Shown here: one piece after another, positions 49,574 through 58,576 of the stretch
Numbering within the stretch: the stretch's first letter is position 1
Layout: every line of letters starts with the position of its first letter
DNA from: Pirellulales bacterium
Lineage (GTDB): Bacteria > Planctomycetota > Planctomycetia > Pirellulales > Thermoguttaceae
Length of the DNA: 58,642 nucleotides
Assembly (NCBI GenBank): GCA_016935315.1
Contig: JAFGRD010000152.1
Span: 1 to 58,642 of the forward strand
Reading direction: 5' to 3'
Program-made: the position numbers and the translations under genes
Notes under the pieces: model-generated
The model's input: only the letters and a program-made list of their open reading frames with translations
The model's database searches: none
What the model was told of the DNA's origin: nothing

Positions 49574-50947
49574 TCAGCGGCCGGGACGCACCGTGTTCTC
49601 CCAATCGGCCAGGAGTCGCTTCAATCGGGCCAGATCCTCGGGCCGGGCTTGAAGCAGATTCTCCTTCTCCCCCGGGTCGCGATGCAGGTCGAACAAGAAC
49701 TCTTCGACTTCGTCGCCGTCCTGCCGGGCGAGATACTTCAGCGATCCGTCGCGGACCGCACGCCATGTTCGCTCGCCGCGGCGCTGGCGGAAGAAGAGGG
49801 TCCGCTGCTGCGGCGGGCAGCGCTGTTGGACCAGCTTGAGGATATCGATCCCGTCCGGCGGCAGATCGGCCGGAGGCTCGACGCCGGCGGCGCGGAGCAT
49901 CGAAACCGTGAAATCCATCATGATCGCCGTCTGGTCGGTGACGACACCTTGGGGAACCACGCCGGGCCAACGCACGAAACACGGCTCGCGGATTCCGCCC
50001 TCGAACAGCCCGCCCTTGTAGCCGGACAGGGGTGCGTTGCGCCCGGTCTTCGTTGCGCCGTTGTCGCTGGCGAAGATCACCAGCGTCTGGCCGGCGAGCC
50101 CCTGCTGATCGAGCGTTCGCAGAATCGCCCCCACGCCCCGGTCCAACCGCTCGACCATCGCGGCATAGGTCCGGCGCGTTCCTTCGTTCCAGTTCTCCTC
50201 GGTGCGGGCAGCCGGAGGCTTTCGATCGGGATGCTGCAAGGGTGTATGCGGCACCGTGTACGGCAGATAGAGGAAGAAGGGCTCCGGGCGCTGGCCCTGG
50301 CGAAGGAATTTCACTGCCCCGTCGGTAATCAGGTCGGTCAGGTAGCCCTCGCGGCGGACCGGCTTCTCATTCTCGTAAAGCATGTGGACGCCGTCCGACT
50401 CGCAGTGGTAGAAGTAGTCAACACCTCCGCCCAGCGGACCGAAGAAGTAGTCGAAGCCGTGGTGCAGCGGGCCGAATTTCGGCTCGTAGCCGAGGTGCCA
50501 CTTGCCGAACCCGACGGCCGTGTAGCCGGCCCGCTTCAACCCGGAGACCAACACGTTTTGCTCCGGTGGCAATCCCAGGTCGTGGGCGCCGGCCAGCCGG
50601 ACGGCGTCGTCGTAACGTCCCACGTTTGCGGTGCCGATGGCACATTCCAGCCCACCAACCCGCTGTTGGTACCGGCCGGTCATCAGCGCGGTCCGCGTGG
50701 GCGTACACTCCGGTGCGTTGGCGTAGTAGTTCGTGAACCGAACGCCCTCGGCCGCCAGACGATCGAGCACGGGCGTGCGGATATCGGGGCAGCCGTAGCA
50801 ACCCAGATCGCCGTAGCCCAGGTCGTCGGCCAGAATGAGCACGATATTCGGCCGCGGCGGCCACGACGTTTCGGCGGCGTCGATCCGTGCAACCGGCGCA
50901 GTCGCGGCGGCGGTCAACAGCAGCAAGGCGTATCGTCGGATGGTCAT
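49574..50947 (-). CDS. Exported formylglycine-dependent sulfatase
   Basis: A 457-residue protein with a signal peptide (residues 1-24). The metal-binding N-terminus is NIVLILADDLGYGDLGCYG. The sulfatase signature is CTPTRTALMTGRY, with Cys81 in the CxPxR context that formylglycine-generating enzyme converts. Also present are GKWHLGYEPKFGPLHHGFDY and FASDNGATKTGR. All ligands I can check are present, so it should be active after maturation. It hydrolyses sulfate esters, in planctomycetes usually on algal polysaccharides. The maturase gene is not in the window. The ATG at 50947 has AGGAG 11 nt upstream and is preferred over the one at 50989. It lies downstream of the zinc-ribbon gene on the same strand. 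Confidence 0.93.
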   Translation of the reverse strand: MTIRRYALLLLTAAATAPVARIDAAETSWPPRPNIVLILADDLGYGDLGCYGCPDIRTPVLDRLAAEGVRFTNYYANAPECTPTRTALMTGRYQQRVGGLECAIGTANVGRYDDAVRLAGAHDLGLPPEQNVLVSGLKRAGYTAVGFGKWHLGYEPKFGPLHHGFDYFFGPLGGGVDYFYHCESDGVHMLYENEKPVRREGYLTDLITDGAVKFLRQGQRPEPFFLYLPYTVPHTPLQHPDRKPPAARTEENWNEGTRRTYAAMVERLDRGVGAILRTLDQQGLAGQTLVIFASDNGATKTGRNAPLSGYKGGLFEGGIREPCFVRWPGVVPQGVVTDQTAIMMDFTVSMLRAAGVEPPADLPPDGIDILKLVQQRCPPQQRTLFFRQRRGERTWRAVRDGSLKYLARQDGDEVEEFLFDLHRDPGEKENLLQARPEDLARLKRLLADWENTVRPGR

Positions 50948-50998
50948 CAGTGCCTCAGCTCCTCTTGTTCTTTTACGAGTCCCTACCACTACGAGTCT

Positions 50999-51499
50999 CT
51001 ACCACCCCAAGGCCGCTGCCACGAGCCAAAACGCCATCACGCCGGTGAAGATGATTCCCATCACCAGCCCGAACACGGCACGCCCCATGCCGTGTTTGTG
51101 CGGGTTGTTGCGCAAGTCGCGGACGGCCAGCATTCCCAGGACCAGTGCAATGGGGGCGAACAGACATGTCACCGCGAACAATCCCGCGTAGCCGGCGGCG
51201 ATGGCCAGGCCCGACCGCCCCACCGGAAGCAGCATCCGCATCGCCGCGTCTTCGCCAAGGTCGTCGAAATGCCTTCCCGGCCCGCCCGTATCGAACTCCT
51301 GCCCGCACTGACCACATGCCGTTGATCCGGCACGAACCAGCACGCCGCAGGTCGGACATCTCCAGACGGGCGCTGTGGACGAAGCCGCCGGGACGGTGAC
51401 CGTCCGTCCGCACTGGGCACACGGCCCGGTTTGGCCTGCGTATTCGTCCGAGACTTGGGTCCGCAGGCCGCAATGGGGACAGGTGAATTCGATGGGCAT
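50999..51499 (-). CDS. Double zinc-ribbon membrane protein with DUF4190-like tail
   Basis: A 166-residue protein. Two zinc ribbons come first: CPHC (7, 10) with CAQC (27, 30), then CPTC (48, 51) with CGQC (62, 65). A short linker leads to two membrane helices: SGLAIAAGYAGLFAVTC followed by FAPIALVLGML, then FGLVMGIIFTGVMAFWLV. The second part resembles DUF4190. Such proteins are common and uncharacterised; the zinc ribbons would face the cytoplasm. It starts 80 bp after the RND pump gene and ends 52 bp before the sulfatase start, so it may be read through from the efflux operon, but nothing ties it to metal export. Confidence 0.8.
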   Translation of the reverse strand: MPIEFTCPHCGLRTQVSDEYAGQTGPCAQCGRTVTVPAASSTAPVWRCPTCGVLVRAGSTACGQCGQEFDTGGPGRHFDDLGEDAAMRMLLPVGRSGLAIAAGYAGLFAVTCLFAPIALVLGMLAVRDLRNNPHKHGMGRAVFGLVMGIIFTGVMAFWLVAAALGW

Positions 51500-51578
51500 G
51501 GGGCAGACTTCTCAACCAAGGCAGATGTCCGCGAACTCGATCGGTATCCTACCATGCGTCGCCCGTCGCCGGTAGTCC

Positions 51579-54500
51579 TCAGAAGCCCAAGGCCGAATCG
51601 TCCTGGGTCTGGTCGACCAGCCGTCGGCCCGCCTTGCGGCCAACGGTCCAGAACAGTGCCGGGCGCACGACGAATTCCAGCAGCGTGCTGCTGATCAGCC
51701 CACCGATGATCACCGTGGCGATTGGGTAGAGAATCTCCTTGCCGGGCTCGCCGGCCGCCATGGCCAGCGGGACCAGGCCGATGCCGGACGTCAGCGCGGT
51801 CATCAACACGGGAGCCAGCCGCTCACGGCCGGCCCGGACGAGCATCTCCCGCGAGAAACCCTCGCCCTCATTGCGGACCAGGTGCAGGTAGTGGTTCAAC
51901 AGCAGGATGCCGTTGCGCGAGGCGATGCCGCAGAGCGAGATGAACCCGACCATGGAGGCCACCGTAAGGTTCTGGCCCGTGACGACCAGCGCGGCCACGG
52001 CCCCGAGGAACGCCATGGGCAGCGCGGCCATCACCTGCAGGGCGAAATTGGCCGAACGGAACATCGTGTACAGCACCAGGAAGATGCCCGCCAGCGAAAC
52101 AACCAGCAGCACGGCGATCGTCCGCGAGGCCGACTGCTGGCTCTCGAACTGGCCGCCGAAATCGACGAAGTATCCGGCCGGCAGCGACTGCTCGATCGGC
52201 CGAACGGCCGCCTGGATCTCTCGGACCACGTCGACCAGGCCGCGTCCGGCCACGTTGCACTGCAGCACGATGCGGCGGCGAACCTGCTCGCGATGGATCG
52301 TGTTGGGGCCTCCCGCCAACTCGATCCGGGCGACCGATTCGAGCGTGGTGGCCCCGCCGCCGGGCAATTCGACGTTGAGCCGTTTCAGCACGTCGAGGTT
52401 CTCCCGAAAGGGCTCGTCAAAGCGGACCAGTAGATCGAACGTGCGTTGGCCGACCAGCACTTGGGAGACCACCCTGCCGTGCATGGCCGTTTCGACCAGC
52501 TCGTTCACGTCGCCGGGCGTCAGCCCGTAATAGGCCAGGCGGTCCCGGTCCAGCGCGATGCGGAGCTGCGGGATGATGATCTGCGGCTCGACCAGCAGGT
52601 CCTTCACGCCGTCGATCCCGCGGACGGCCACGGCCATCTCCTGGGCTTTCGCCCGCAACACGCCGAGCTGGTCGCCATAGATCTTCACGGCCACCTGGGC
52701 CTGCACGCCGGAGAGCATGTGGGAAATCAGGTGCGCCAGCGGTTGCTCGACGGTGGTGACGACGCCCTCGACTTGAGCCGTTGCGCGGCGGATTTCGTCC
52801 AGGACCTCTTCGCGGGTCCGCCCGCTGTCGGGCCGGAAGCGGCCGATGATCTCGGTGACGTTGACGCCCACGGCGTGCTCGTCGAGTTCGGCCCGGCCGG
52901 TTCTGCTGAGGAACGACTGAAGCCCCCCGATATCCTGCAGGCGCTGTTCGATCTGCCGGGCGGCGTCCTTCGATTTTTCCAGCGACGTGCCCGGCGGCAG
53001 GATGACGTTCAGTTGCACGACGCCCTCGTCGAACGGCGGCAGGAAGTCGCTCTCCAACTGCGTCAGGATCAGGCCAGCCCCGGCCAACACCGGCAGCCCC
53101 GCCAGCAACACCAGCCGCGGCGCGCGAAGGCTGCCGCGGATCAGCCGGCCCGCCGCCGACTTCAGCAGCCGCAGCAGCGGACCTTCCGCGTTGCGGGCCA
53201 CCGCGGGAGCCTTCGGCAACAGCCAGTACGAGAGCACGGGCGTGACGGTAATCGAGACCAGCAGCGAGGAGAGGATCGAGACGATATAGGCGACTGCCAG
53301 CGGCGCAAACAGCCGGCCTTCCATGCCGCCGAGTCCGAACAGGGGAATGAACACCAGCACGACGATCAGTGTGCCGAAAACGATCGACTTGCGGACCTCG
53401 ACGCTGGCCTGATACACCACTTGCAGCGGCGGCAGCGGATCGGTCCGGCGGCGGTTCTCCCGCAACCGGCGGAAGATGTTCTCCACGTCGACGATCGCGT
53501 CGTCGACCAACTCGCCGATGGCGACGGCCAATCCGCCCAGGGTCATCGTGTTGATCGACAGCCCGAACCATCGAAACACCAGCGCCGTGATCACCACCGA
53601 GAGCGGAATGGCCGTGAGCGTGATGAACGTGGTGCGAAGATTGAGCAAGAAGACAAACAGAACGATGACGACCAGAATGCTCCCGTCGCGCAACGCTTCG
53701 ACGACGTTGTCGATCGCCAGATCGATGAAAGCCTTCTGCTGGTAGAGGTCCGGATAGACGGCCACGTCGCCCGGCAACGTTCTCTGAAGGTCTTTCAGGG
53801 CCTTGAGCACTTCCTGGGTGACCTTCCGCGTATCGGCGCCCGGCTGCTTGTTGACGGTCAGCAATACAACGGGGCCTCCCACGAACCGGCCGTCGTCGCC
53901 TCGGACGAACGCGGCGCTGTCGCCACGTTTGACTTCCGGTCCCTCGACTACCCGGGCAACCTGTTGAAGCAGAATGGGCTGCCCGCCGCGGACTTTCACG
54001 GTGAGCTTCTTCAGGTCGTCGACCGACTGCACGCGGCCCAGCGACCGGATTAGCAGCTCCTTGGCCCCCTGGTCGTCGAGATAGCCGCCGGTGACGTTGC
54101 CGTTGCTGCGTTCGACGGCCGTATGGACTTCGTGCAGGCTCACCTCGTAGTCGAGCAGCTTGTCCGGATCGACCAGCACCTGGAACTGCTTCCGCCCGCC
54201 GCCGATGGTGAAAACCTGGGAAACGCCCTCGATGGTCAACAGCCGCTGGCGCACGACCCAATCGGCCAGCGTGCGGAGTTCCATGGGCGAGGTCTTTCCG
54301 CTCTTGCTCCGCATGCCGACGATCATGATCTGACCGGTAATGGAGGAGATCGGAGCCAGTTGGGGCTTCACCCCCGGGGGCAAGCGATCGGCGACCAGCG
54401 CCAGCCGCTCGGTGACGATCTGGCGGTCGTCCAACGGATCGGTGCCCCAATCGAACTCGACCCAGACGATCGAAACGCCCACGCCCGAGCTGCTGCGGAC

Positions 54501-54743
54501 TGCCTGGACACCGGTGGCCCCGTTCAACGCCGTTTCCATGGGAAAGGTGATCAGCGTCTCGACCTCTTCGGGGGCCAAGCCGGGGGCCTCGGTCATCACG
54601 GTCACGCGCGGCCGATTCAGGTCGGGAAACAGATCGATCGGCAGTTGGGTCAATTCCCAGCCGCCGTAGCCCAACAGAAACAGGGCCAGCGCGGCCACCA
54701 GCAGCTGATGGCGAAGGGAAAAGCGGATGATTGCGTTGAGCAT
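51579..54743 (-). CDS. Heavy-metal efflux RND transporter (CusA/CzcA family)
   Basis: A 1054-residue inner-membrane proton antiporter, typical length for the family. TM1 begins at about residue 10 (RHQLLVAALALFLLGY). The two large periplasmic loops and twelve-helix layout are intact. The TM4 signature is GGLAVAIGELVDDAIVDVEN at about 401-420, with the charged residues used for proton relay in HME-type pumps. This signature differs from the classical CzcA (DFGxxVDG) and CusA (AIGAMVDAAIV) versions, so the metal cannot be assigned. The ATG at 54743 opens exactly at the family N-terminus; the frame extends further upstream but overlaps the adaptor gene. The adaptor ends 47 bp upstream. No outer-membrane factor gene is beside it. 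Confidence 0.94.
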   Translation of the reverse strand: MLNAIIRFSLRHQLLVAALALFLLGYGGWELTQLPIDLFPDLNRPRVTVMTEAPGLAPEEVETLITFPMETALNGATGVQAVRSSSGVGVSIVWVEFDWGTDPLDDRQIVTERLALVADRLPPGVKPQLAPISSITGQIMIVGMRSKSGKTSPMELRTLADWVVRQRLLTIEGVSQVFTIGGGRKQFQVLVDPDKLLDYEVSLHEVHTAVERSNGNVTGGYLDDQGAKELLIRSLGRVQSVDDLKKLTVKVRGGQPILLQQVARVVEGPEVKRGDSAAFVRGDDGRFVGGPVVLLTVNKQPGADTRKVTQEVLKALKDLQRTLPGDVAVYPDLYQQKAFIDLAIDNVVEALRDGSILVVIVLFVFLLNLRTTFITLTAIPLSVVITALVFRWFGLSINTMTLGGLAVAIGELVDDAIVDVENIFRRLRENRRRTDPLPPLQVVYQASVEVRKSIVFGTLIVVLVFIPLFGLGGMEGRLFAPLAVAYIVSILSSLLVSITVTPVLSYWLLPKAPAVARNAEGPLLRLLKSAAGRLIRGSLRAPRLVLLAGLPVLAGAGLILTQLESDFLPPFDEGVVQLNVILPPGTSLEKSKDAARQIEQRLQDIGGLQSFLSRTGRAELDEHAVGVNVTEIIGRFRPDSGRTREEVLDEIRRATAQVEGVVTTVEQPLAHLISHMLSGVQAQVAVKIYGDQLGVLRAKAQEMAVAVRGIDGVKDLLVEPQIIIPQLRIALDRDRLAYYGLTPGDVNELVETAMHGRVVSQVLVGQRTFDLLVRFDEPFRENLDVLKRLNVELPGGGATTLESVARIELAGGPNTIHREQVRRRIVLQCNVAGRGLVDVVREIQAAVRPIEQSLPAGYFVDFGGQFESQQSASRTIAVLLVVSLAGIFLVLYTMFRSANFALQVMAALPMAFLGAVAALVVTGQNLTVASMVGFISLCGIASRNGILLLNHYLHLVRNEGEGFSREMLVRAGRERLAPVLMTALTSGIGLVPLAMAAGEPGKEILYPIATVIIGGLISSTLLEFVVRPALFWTVGRKAGRRLVDQTQDDSALGF

Positions 54744-54790
54744 GGTTTCTGGGTGCCCTCTTGGATTTGCGCCCCTGTTGCCGTCCGCGT

Positions 54791-56311
54791 TCAATGCTGA
54801 TGTCCGGCGTGGGGATCCACGCCCGCGCCCGCCTTGTTCTTGGTGCCCAGGTGGATCTGATAAGCCCCGGAAGCGGCCACTTCGACGCCCAGCTCGAGGC
54901 TGCCGTCGTTGGCAATCACCACCCGATCCTGATCGCGGTATTCCACGCAAACATTGCGGCGGTCGAAATGGTCCCGGTTGTGTTCGAAGACGTAAGCCTC
55001 GGCGCCGTCCTGGACCACGGCTTCGACCGGCAGCAGGATGCGTTGGACGGGGGCTTCGGTGGGCACGGACAGACGCAGTCGCTGCCCCGGCTTGAAGCGC
55101 CAGTCGACAAAGCGCTGTCCGGCCTCGGTCGTCGTGTCGCGAGTCAGCTCGTTGGGCAACAACACGTAGAAGTGGAACGCCCGGGACAGTGTCTGCACTT
55201 CGTTGTCGAGGTAGAGGATTCGGAGGCCCTCGACGACGCGACTCTGCCGATCGGGCGATGGGAAGACGGCGGTGACGGGTAGCCCGTCTCGGACGGCCGC
55301 GCTGAGCGTGGGAATGTCTTGCTCGAAGGCCTTGCCCTGCACGTAGAGGAGGCGGTGGTCGGCCAGCTCGCACAGCGGAGCCCCGGCCTCCACGTGGTGT
55401 CCCCTCTCCACAAGGAGTCGCTGCACCTGCAAGATCCCGCTATCCCGGGAATCCTCGAGCAGAGGCGGGGCGACGACCGTCATGTTCCGCAAGAGCTTGC
55501 GGTCCTGTAGGATGCCGTCGACCTGTTCCGGACTGAGCCGATGCAGCATCAGCCGCTGTCGCAAGGCGTGGAGCTGGGCCTCCAGCTTTTGCTGCTCGTA
55601 TTGGCGCTGCAGCAAGGTCTTTCCCGCGATGGCCCCTTCGGCCGCCACCGCCGCCACCCGCGCCACCTCGCGCCGGACCACGTCGAGCTCCTCGCCGAGG
55701 CGCAGGAACTCCGCTTGGGCCTCGACCAGCTCCTCGTGGGTCAATTGCAGATCGAACAGGGGAGTGCCCGGCGCGATGGCCTCCCCCTCCGTGCAATAGA
55801 TCTTAGTGACCAGTCCGGTAAACGGCGCGGAAACTTGCACCTGGGATCGACCCGGCCGCTGCACGACCGTGGCCGGCACGGAGATCGTCCTGGCGAAGGG
55901 GGAAAGCTCGACCCGGCACAGCCGCAGCCCCACGCTTGCTTCGGCCTGTTTGCTCAGGCGCAACGAGGCAGCCTCGTCGTGTTCGTGGTCGTCCGGCTCG
56001 GCGTCGTGACTGTGACCGTCGTCGTCTGATGCGTCCCGCGCGTGGCGGGCGTTCAGATCCCCGGAGCCGTTCCCCTGCCTCTGCGCCTGATCATGATGGC
56101 TGGGCAAAGGGGCCGTTGCGTCATGTGTGTGTACCTCGCCGGCACCACCGGCGTACGTGTGTCCCACGTCTTGCCTGTTCTCGGGCGACGATCGCCCAAT
56201 GTACTGTCGTGCTGCGGGCAGCCAATATCGATAGGAAGCCGCGGCGGCCATCGCCAGCGCGCATACCCCCAACAACAGCCACACGGCTACGGAACGAAAG
56301 CGGGTTGTCAT
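54791..56311 (-). CDS. Periplasmic adaptor of metal RND efflux (CusB/CzcB type), His-rich
   Basis: A 506-residue membrane fusion protein. An N-terminal anchor (SVAVWLLLGVCALAMAAAA) leads to a His/Asp-rich segment at about 45-112 (HTHDATAPLPSHHDQ, DGHSHDAEPDDHEHDE). The adaptor core follows: a barrel-sandwich half (VQVSAPFTGLVTKIYCTEG), a helical hairpin (VEAQAEFLRLGEELD to LHALRQRLMLHRLS), then a second lipoyl half (LQVQRLLVERGHHVEAGAPL) and beta-barrel domains. The C-terminus ends DPHAGHQH. His-rich ends in CzcB/CusB bind metal for delivery to the pump. AGAGGA lies just before the ATG at 56311, so I reject the longer frame. It follows the Cys/His-rich gene by 50 bp. Confidence 0.92.
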   Translation of the reverse strand: MTTRFRSVAVWLLLGVCALAMAAAASYRYWLPAARQYIGRSSPENRQDVGHTYAGGAGEVHTHDATAPLPSHHDQAQRQGNGSGDLNARHARDASDDDGHSHDAEPDDHEHDEAASLRLSKQAEASVGLRLCRVELSPFARTISVPATVVQRPGRSQVQVSAPFTGLVTKIYCTEGEAIAPGTPLFDLQLTHEELVEAQAEFLRLGEELDVVRREVARVAAVAAEGAIAGKTLLQRQYEQQKLEAQLHALRQRLMLHRLSPEQVDGILQDRKLLRNMTVVAPPLLEDSRDSGILQVQRLLVERGHHVEAGAPLCELADHRLLYVQGKAFEQDIPTLSAAVRDGLPVTAVFPSPDRQSRVVEGLRILYLDNEVQTLSRAFHFYVLLPNELTRDTTTEAGQRFVDWRFKPGQRLRLSVPTEAPVQRILLPVEAVVQDGAEAYVFEHNRDHFDRRNVCVEYRDQDRVVIANDGSLELGVEVAASGAYQIHLGTKNKAGAGVDPHAGHQH

Positions 56312-56361
56312 AGTCCTCTCCGGCAGTGGGATTTCGAGCGAGACGAACGAAATCCCGGCAA

Positions 56362-56838
56362 TCAAAGCAGGAGGACTTGACAGACAAGATGGGTGGGAAG
56401 CGGGGGGTGACGGCCCACGGCTGCGAGCGTCCCGGCAGACAGGCCCGGCTCCGTGGGCAGACCGGCGGCGGCCGTGGCCACCGTCACAGCGCCGCGACAA
56501 GGCATTGACCCGACGGCATGGGGCCGGACGGGCTGTCCGATGACGAACATGCAGCGGCCGCCGTCACATCGATTGCGCTGGTCAGACCGCTGGCGGGCCG
56601 GCGGATTGCCGTGCGAGCAGCCTTCGTGCCCGGCAGACAGGTGGCCGGGGGAGTGACTCGGACAGTTCGTCGCTTCGGCAAAGGCGGCCTCCTGCGCATG
56701 CAAGTGTGCGTGATGCCAGCAGCATCCCACGACCGCATGCGTAAGCAGTGCAACGGCCGTCACGCTGGACACAGAAAAGCTGGATATCAAGTGGCGCACA
56801 CTATCCCTCAAGTACAGAATTTCACCTACGGTCATCAT
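56362..56838 (-). CDS. Small Cys/His-rich protein leading the efflux operon
   Basis: A 158-residue protein with one hydrophobic segment (SSVTAVALLTHAVVGCC, residues 24-40) and a metal-ligand cluster right after it, CCWHHAHLHA (39-48), followed by more Cys and His (NCPSHSPGHLSAGHEGCSHG). The C-terminal part is Pro/Ala-rich. As I recall, similar CCWHHAH proteins precede RND metal pumps in other planctomycetes, but I cannot check this here. It could be a metal sensor, chaperone or sequestering protein at the outer face of the inner membrane. Two starts are possible, ATG at 56838 and GTG at 56799; both follow an AGGGA. Confidence 0.68.
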   Translation of the reverse strand: MMTVGEILYLRDSVRHLISSFSVSSVTAVALLTHAVVGCCWHHAHLHAQEAAFAEATNCPSHSPGHLSAGHEGCSHGNPPARQRSDQRNRCDGGRCMFVIGQPVRPHAVGSMPCRGAVTVATAAAGLPTEPGLSAGTLAAVGRHPPLPTHLVCQVLLL

Positions 56839-57136
56839 ACGTCCCTGGTACCGATTGCGTCAACATGACATCGTGCTCCCCGGGTTTGACTGGGTCGGGC
56901 CGCTCTCCAACCCTCCTAACCCCGCCAGCCCCCATATACGGCCGCGGACCGGCGGCGCGAGAGGGCGCCAAGGGGTGGCCCTGTCAACGGTTTCTCTGGA
57001 AAGGTAAACTAGCTGCATGACACGAGTGGAACGTTGCTTGCCCCCCCGGCCACCGAAGGCTGGCGAAGCACTATTGACGTTTGCTCAGCCGATGCCAGAG
57101 CGAGACCGACGTCAGTAAACCGACGGAATTGCTGCC
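56839..57136. other. Divergent region between the efflux operon and mgtE
   Basis: A stretch of 298 bp that should hold the promoters of both transcription units. I looked for a metal-regulator palindrome on the efflux side and for an M-box or other Mg riboswitch on the mgtE side and found neither. GC content is high, with a C-rich run at 57040-57050. Confidence 0.4.
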
Positions 57137-58507
57137 ATGACCAACACACTCTACCTGCCCGAGTTACGCGAGATGCTGGCCGAGAACGACGCGGCCACCT
57201 TGTCGGAGTTTTGTACCGCGCTGCACCCAGCGCGGACGGCGGAGTTCATGGAGGGGCTTTCGGCGCAGGAAGTGTGGAACGTGCTGCAATACGCCGACGT
57301 GCCGCTTCGGGTGGAAGTTTTCGGGTTTTTCGATCGCGCCAAGAAGATCGAGATCATCGAGACGCTTGACCGCGAAGCGATTGCGGCCTTCATCGGCGAC
57401 CTGCCTCCCGACGATCGCGTCGACTTGCTCAACGAGGTCCGGCCCGGGATCGTCGGCGAGTTGATGCCGCTGATCCCCACCGACGAGCGGCGCGATATCC
57501 AACGCCTGAGCGCCTATCCCGAGGATACGGCCGGCGCGGTGATGACCACGCAGTTCGCCCGCCTCAGTGAAGACCTGCCCGTGGCTCAGGCCGTCAAGGA
57601 GGTCGGACAACAGGCCGGAGAGCTCGAGACGATCTACTACCTCTACGTCGTCGATGAAGAGGACCACCTTCGGGGGCTGCTCTCGTTTCGGCAACTGGTC
57701 ACGGCGATGGGCAAGCCGGACACGCCGATCGGAGAGCTGATGGAGCGCGACCTGGTTACCGTCAACGTGGCCGAAGACCAGGAGGAAGTCGCCGACAAGG
57801 TAGCCCGGTACAACCTGCTGGCCATCCCCGTGGTCGACGACGAGCACCGCATGCTGGGAATCATCACCCACGACGACGTGATCGACGTGGTCCGCGAGGA
57901 AGCCACCGAAGACGCCCATCGTATCGCGGCGGTCGCCCCGCTGGAGGTGGGCTATCTGGAAACCCATTTGTTGACGCTCACCCGAAAACGCGGGATCTGG
58001 CTGACGGTCCTGTTCTTTGCGGCCATGCTCACGGCTCTGGCCCTGGAGGAATACAAGGGCGATCTGATGCAGCCGGGCTACGTGTGGCTGATGCTGTTCA
58101 TCCCGCTGGTGATCTCCACCGGGGGCAACTCGGGCAGCCAGTCGGCCACCTTGATCATTACGGCCCTCTCGACCGGCGATATCAAGCTCCAGGACTGGTG
58201 GCGCGTGGTGCACCGGGAACTGGTAATGGGTCTGCTGCTGGGTAGTTTCCTGGGCAGCATCGGCTATTTCTGCGCGCTGCTGGCCGCGCCCGCTCCGGCT
58301 TATCTGACGGCTGCCGTCATCCCGGCGACGTTGCTGCTGGTCGTGCTCTGCGGGACGCTGCTGGGCTCACTGCTGCCGTTGCTCTTTCGGCGTCTCGGAC
58401 TGGACCCGGCCATGATGAGCAATCCGTTCGTGGCGGGGTTGATCGACGTGCTGGGGATTGTCATCTATATGCAGGTGGCCCTGCAGTTGCTCCCGACGTC
58501 TGACTAA
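57137..58507 (+). CDS. mgtE: Magnesium transporter MgtE
   Basis: A 456-residue inner-membrane Mg2+ channel, normal length. The N-terminal superhelical domain covers about 1-130, the CBS pair about 135-260 (PEDTAGAVMTTQFARLSED, VVDEEDHLRGLLSFRQLV, MLGIITHDDVIDVV), then a connecting helix and five membrane helices from about 290. The pore signature PLVISTGGNSGSQSATLIITAL and the conserved NPFVAGLIDVLGIVIY are both present. Gating by cytosolic Mg through the N and CBS domains is known for the family. The ATG lacks a clear ribosome site. It is divergent from the metal efflux operon. Confidence 0.96.
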   Translation: MTNTLYLPELREMLAENDAATLSEFCTALHPARTAEFMEGLSAQEVWNVLQYADVPLRVEVFGFFDRAKKIEIIETLDREAIAAFIGDLPPDDRVDLLNEVRPGIVGELMPLIPTDERRDIQRLSAYPEDTAGAVMTTQFARLSEDLPVAQAVKEVGQQAGELETIYYLYVVDEEDHLRGLLSFRQLVTAMGKPDTPIGELMERDLVTVNVAEDQEEVADKVARYNLLAIPVVDDEHRMLGIITHDDVIDVVREEATEDAHRIAAVAPLEVGYLETHLLTLTRKRGIWLTVLFFAAMLTALALEEYKGDLMQPGYVWLMLFIPLVISTGGNSGSQSATLIITALSTGDIKLQDWWRVVHRELVMGLLLGSFLGSIGYFCALLAAPAPAYLTAAVIPATLLLVVLCGTLLGSLLPLLFRRLGLDPAMMSNPFVAGLIDVLGIVIYMQVALQLLPTSD

Positions 58508-58576
58508 AGAAAAGGGGTCAGGGCTGCTCTGTAGAAAACGCCGAACCTGTCACGGATAGTGTTCGTATGTATAAGT

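Noticed and set aside
54744-55373. N-terminal extension of the RND pump frame
   Set aside because: It overlaps the adaptor gene out of frame. The family N-terminus begins exactly at 54743.
56839-57136. Mg-sensing riboswitch upstream of mgtE
   Set aside because: No M-box or ykkC-like conserved blocks can be found in the leader.
57001-57136. Sigma-70 promoter before mgtE (TTGACG near 57073)
   Set aside because: No acceptable -10 box at the right distance.
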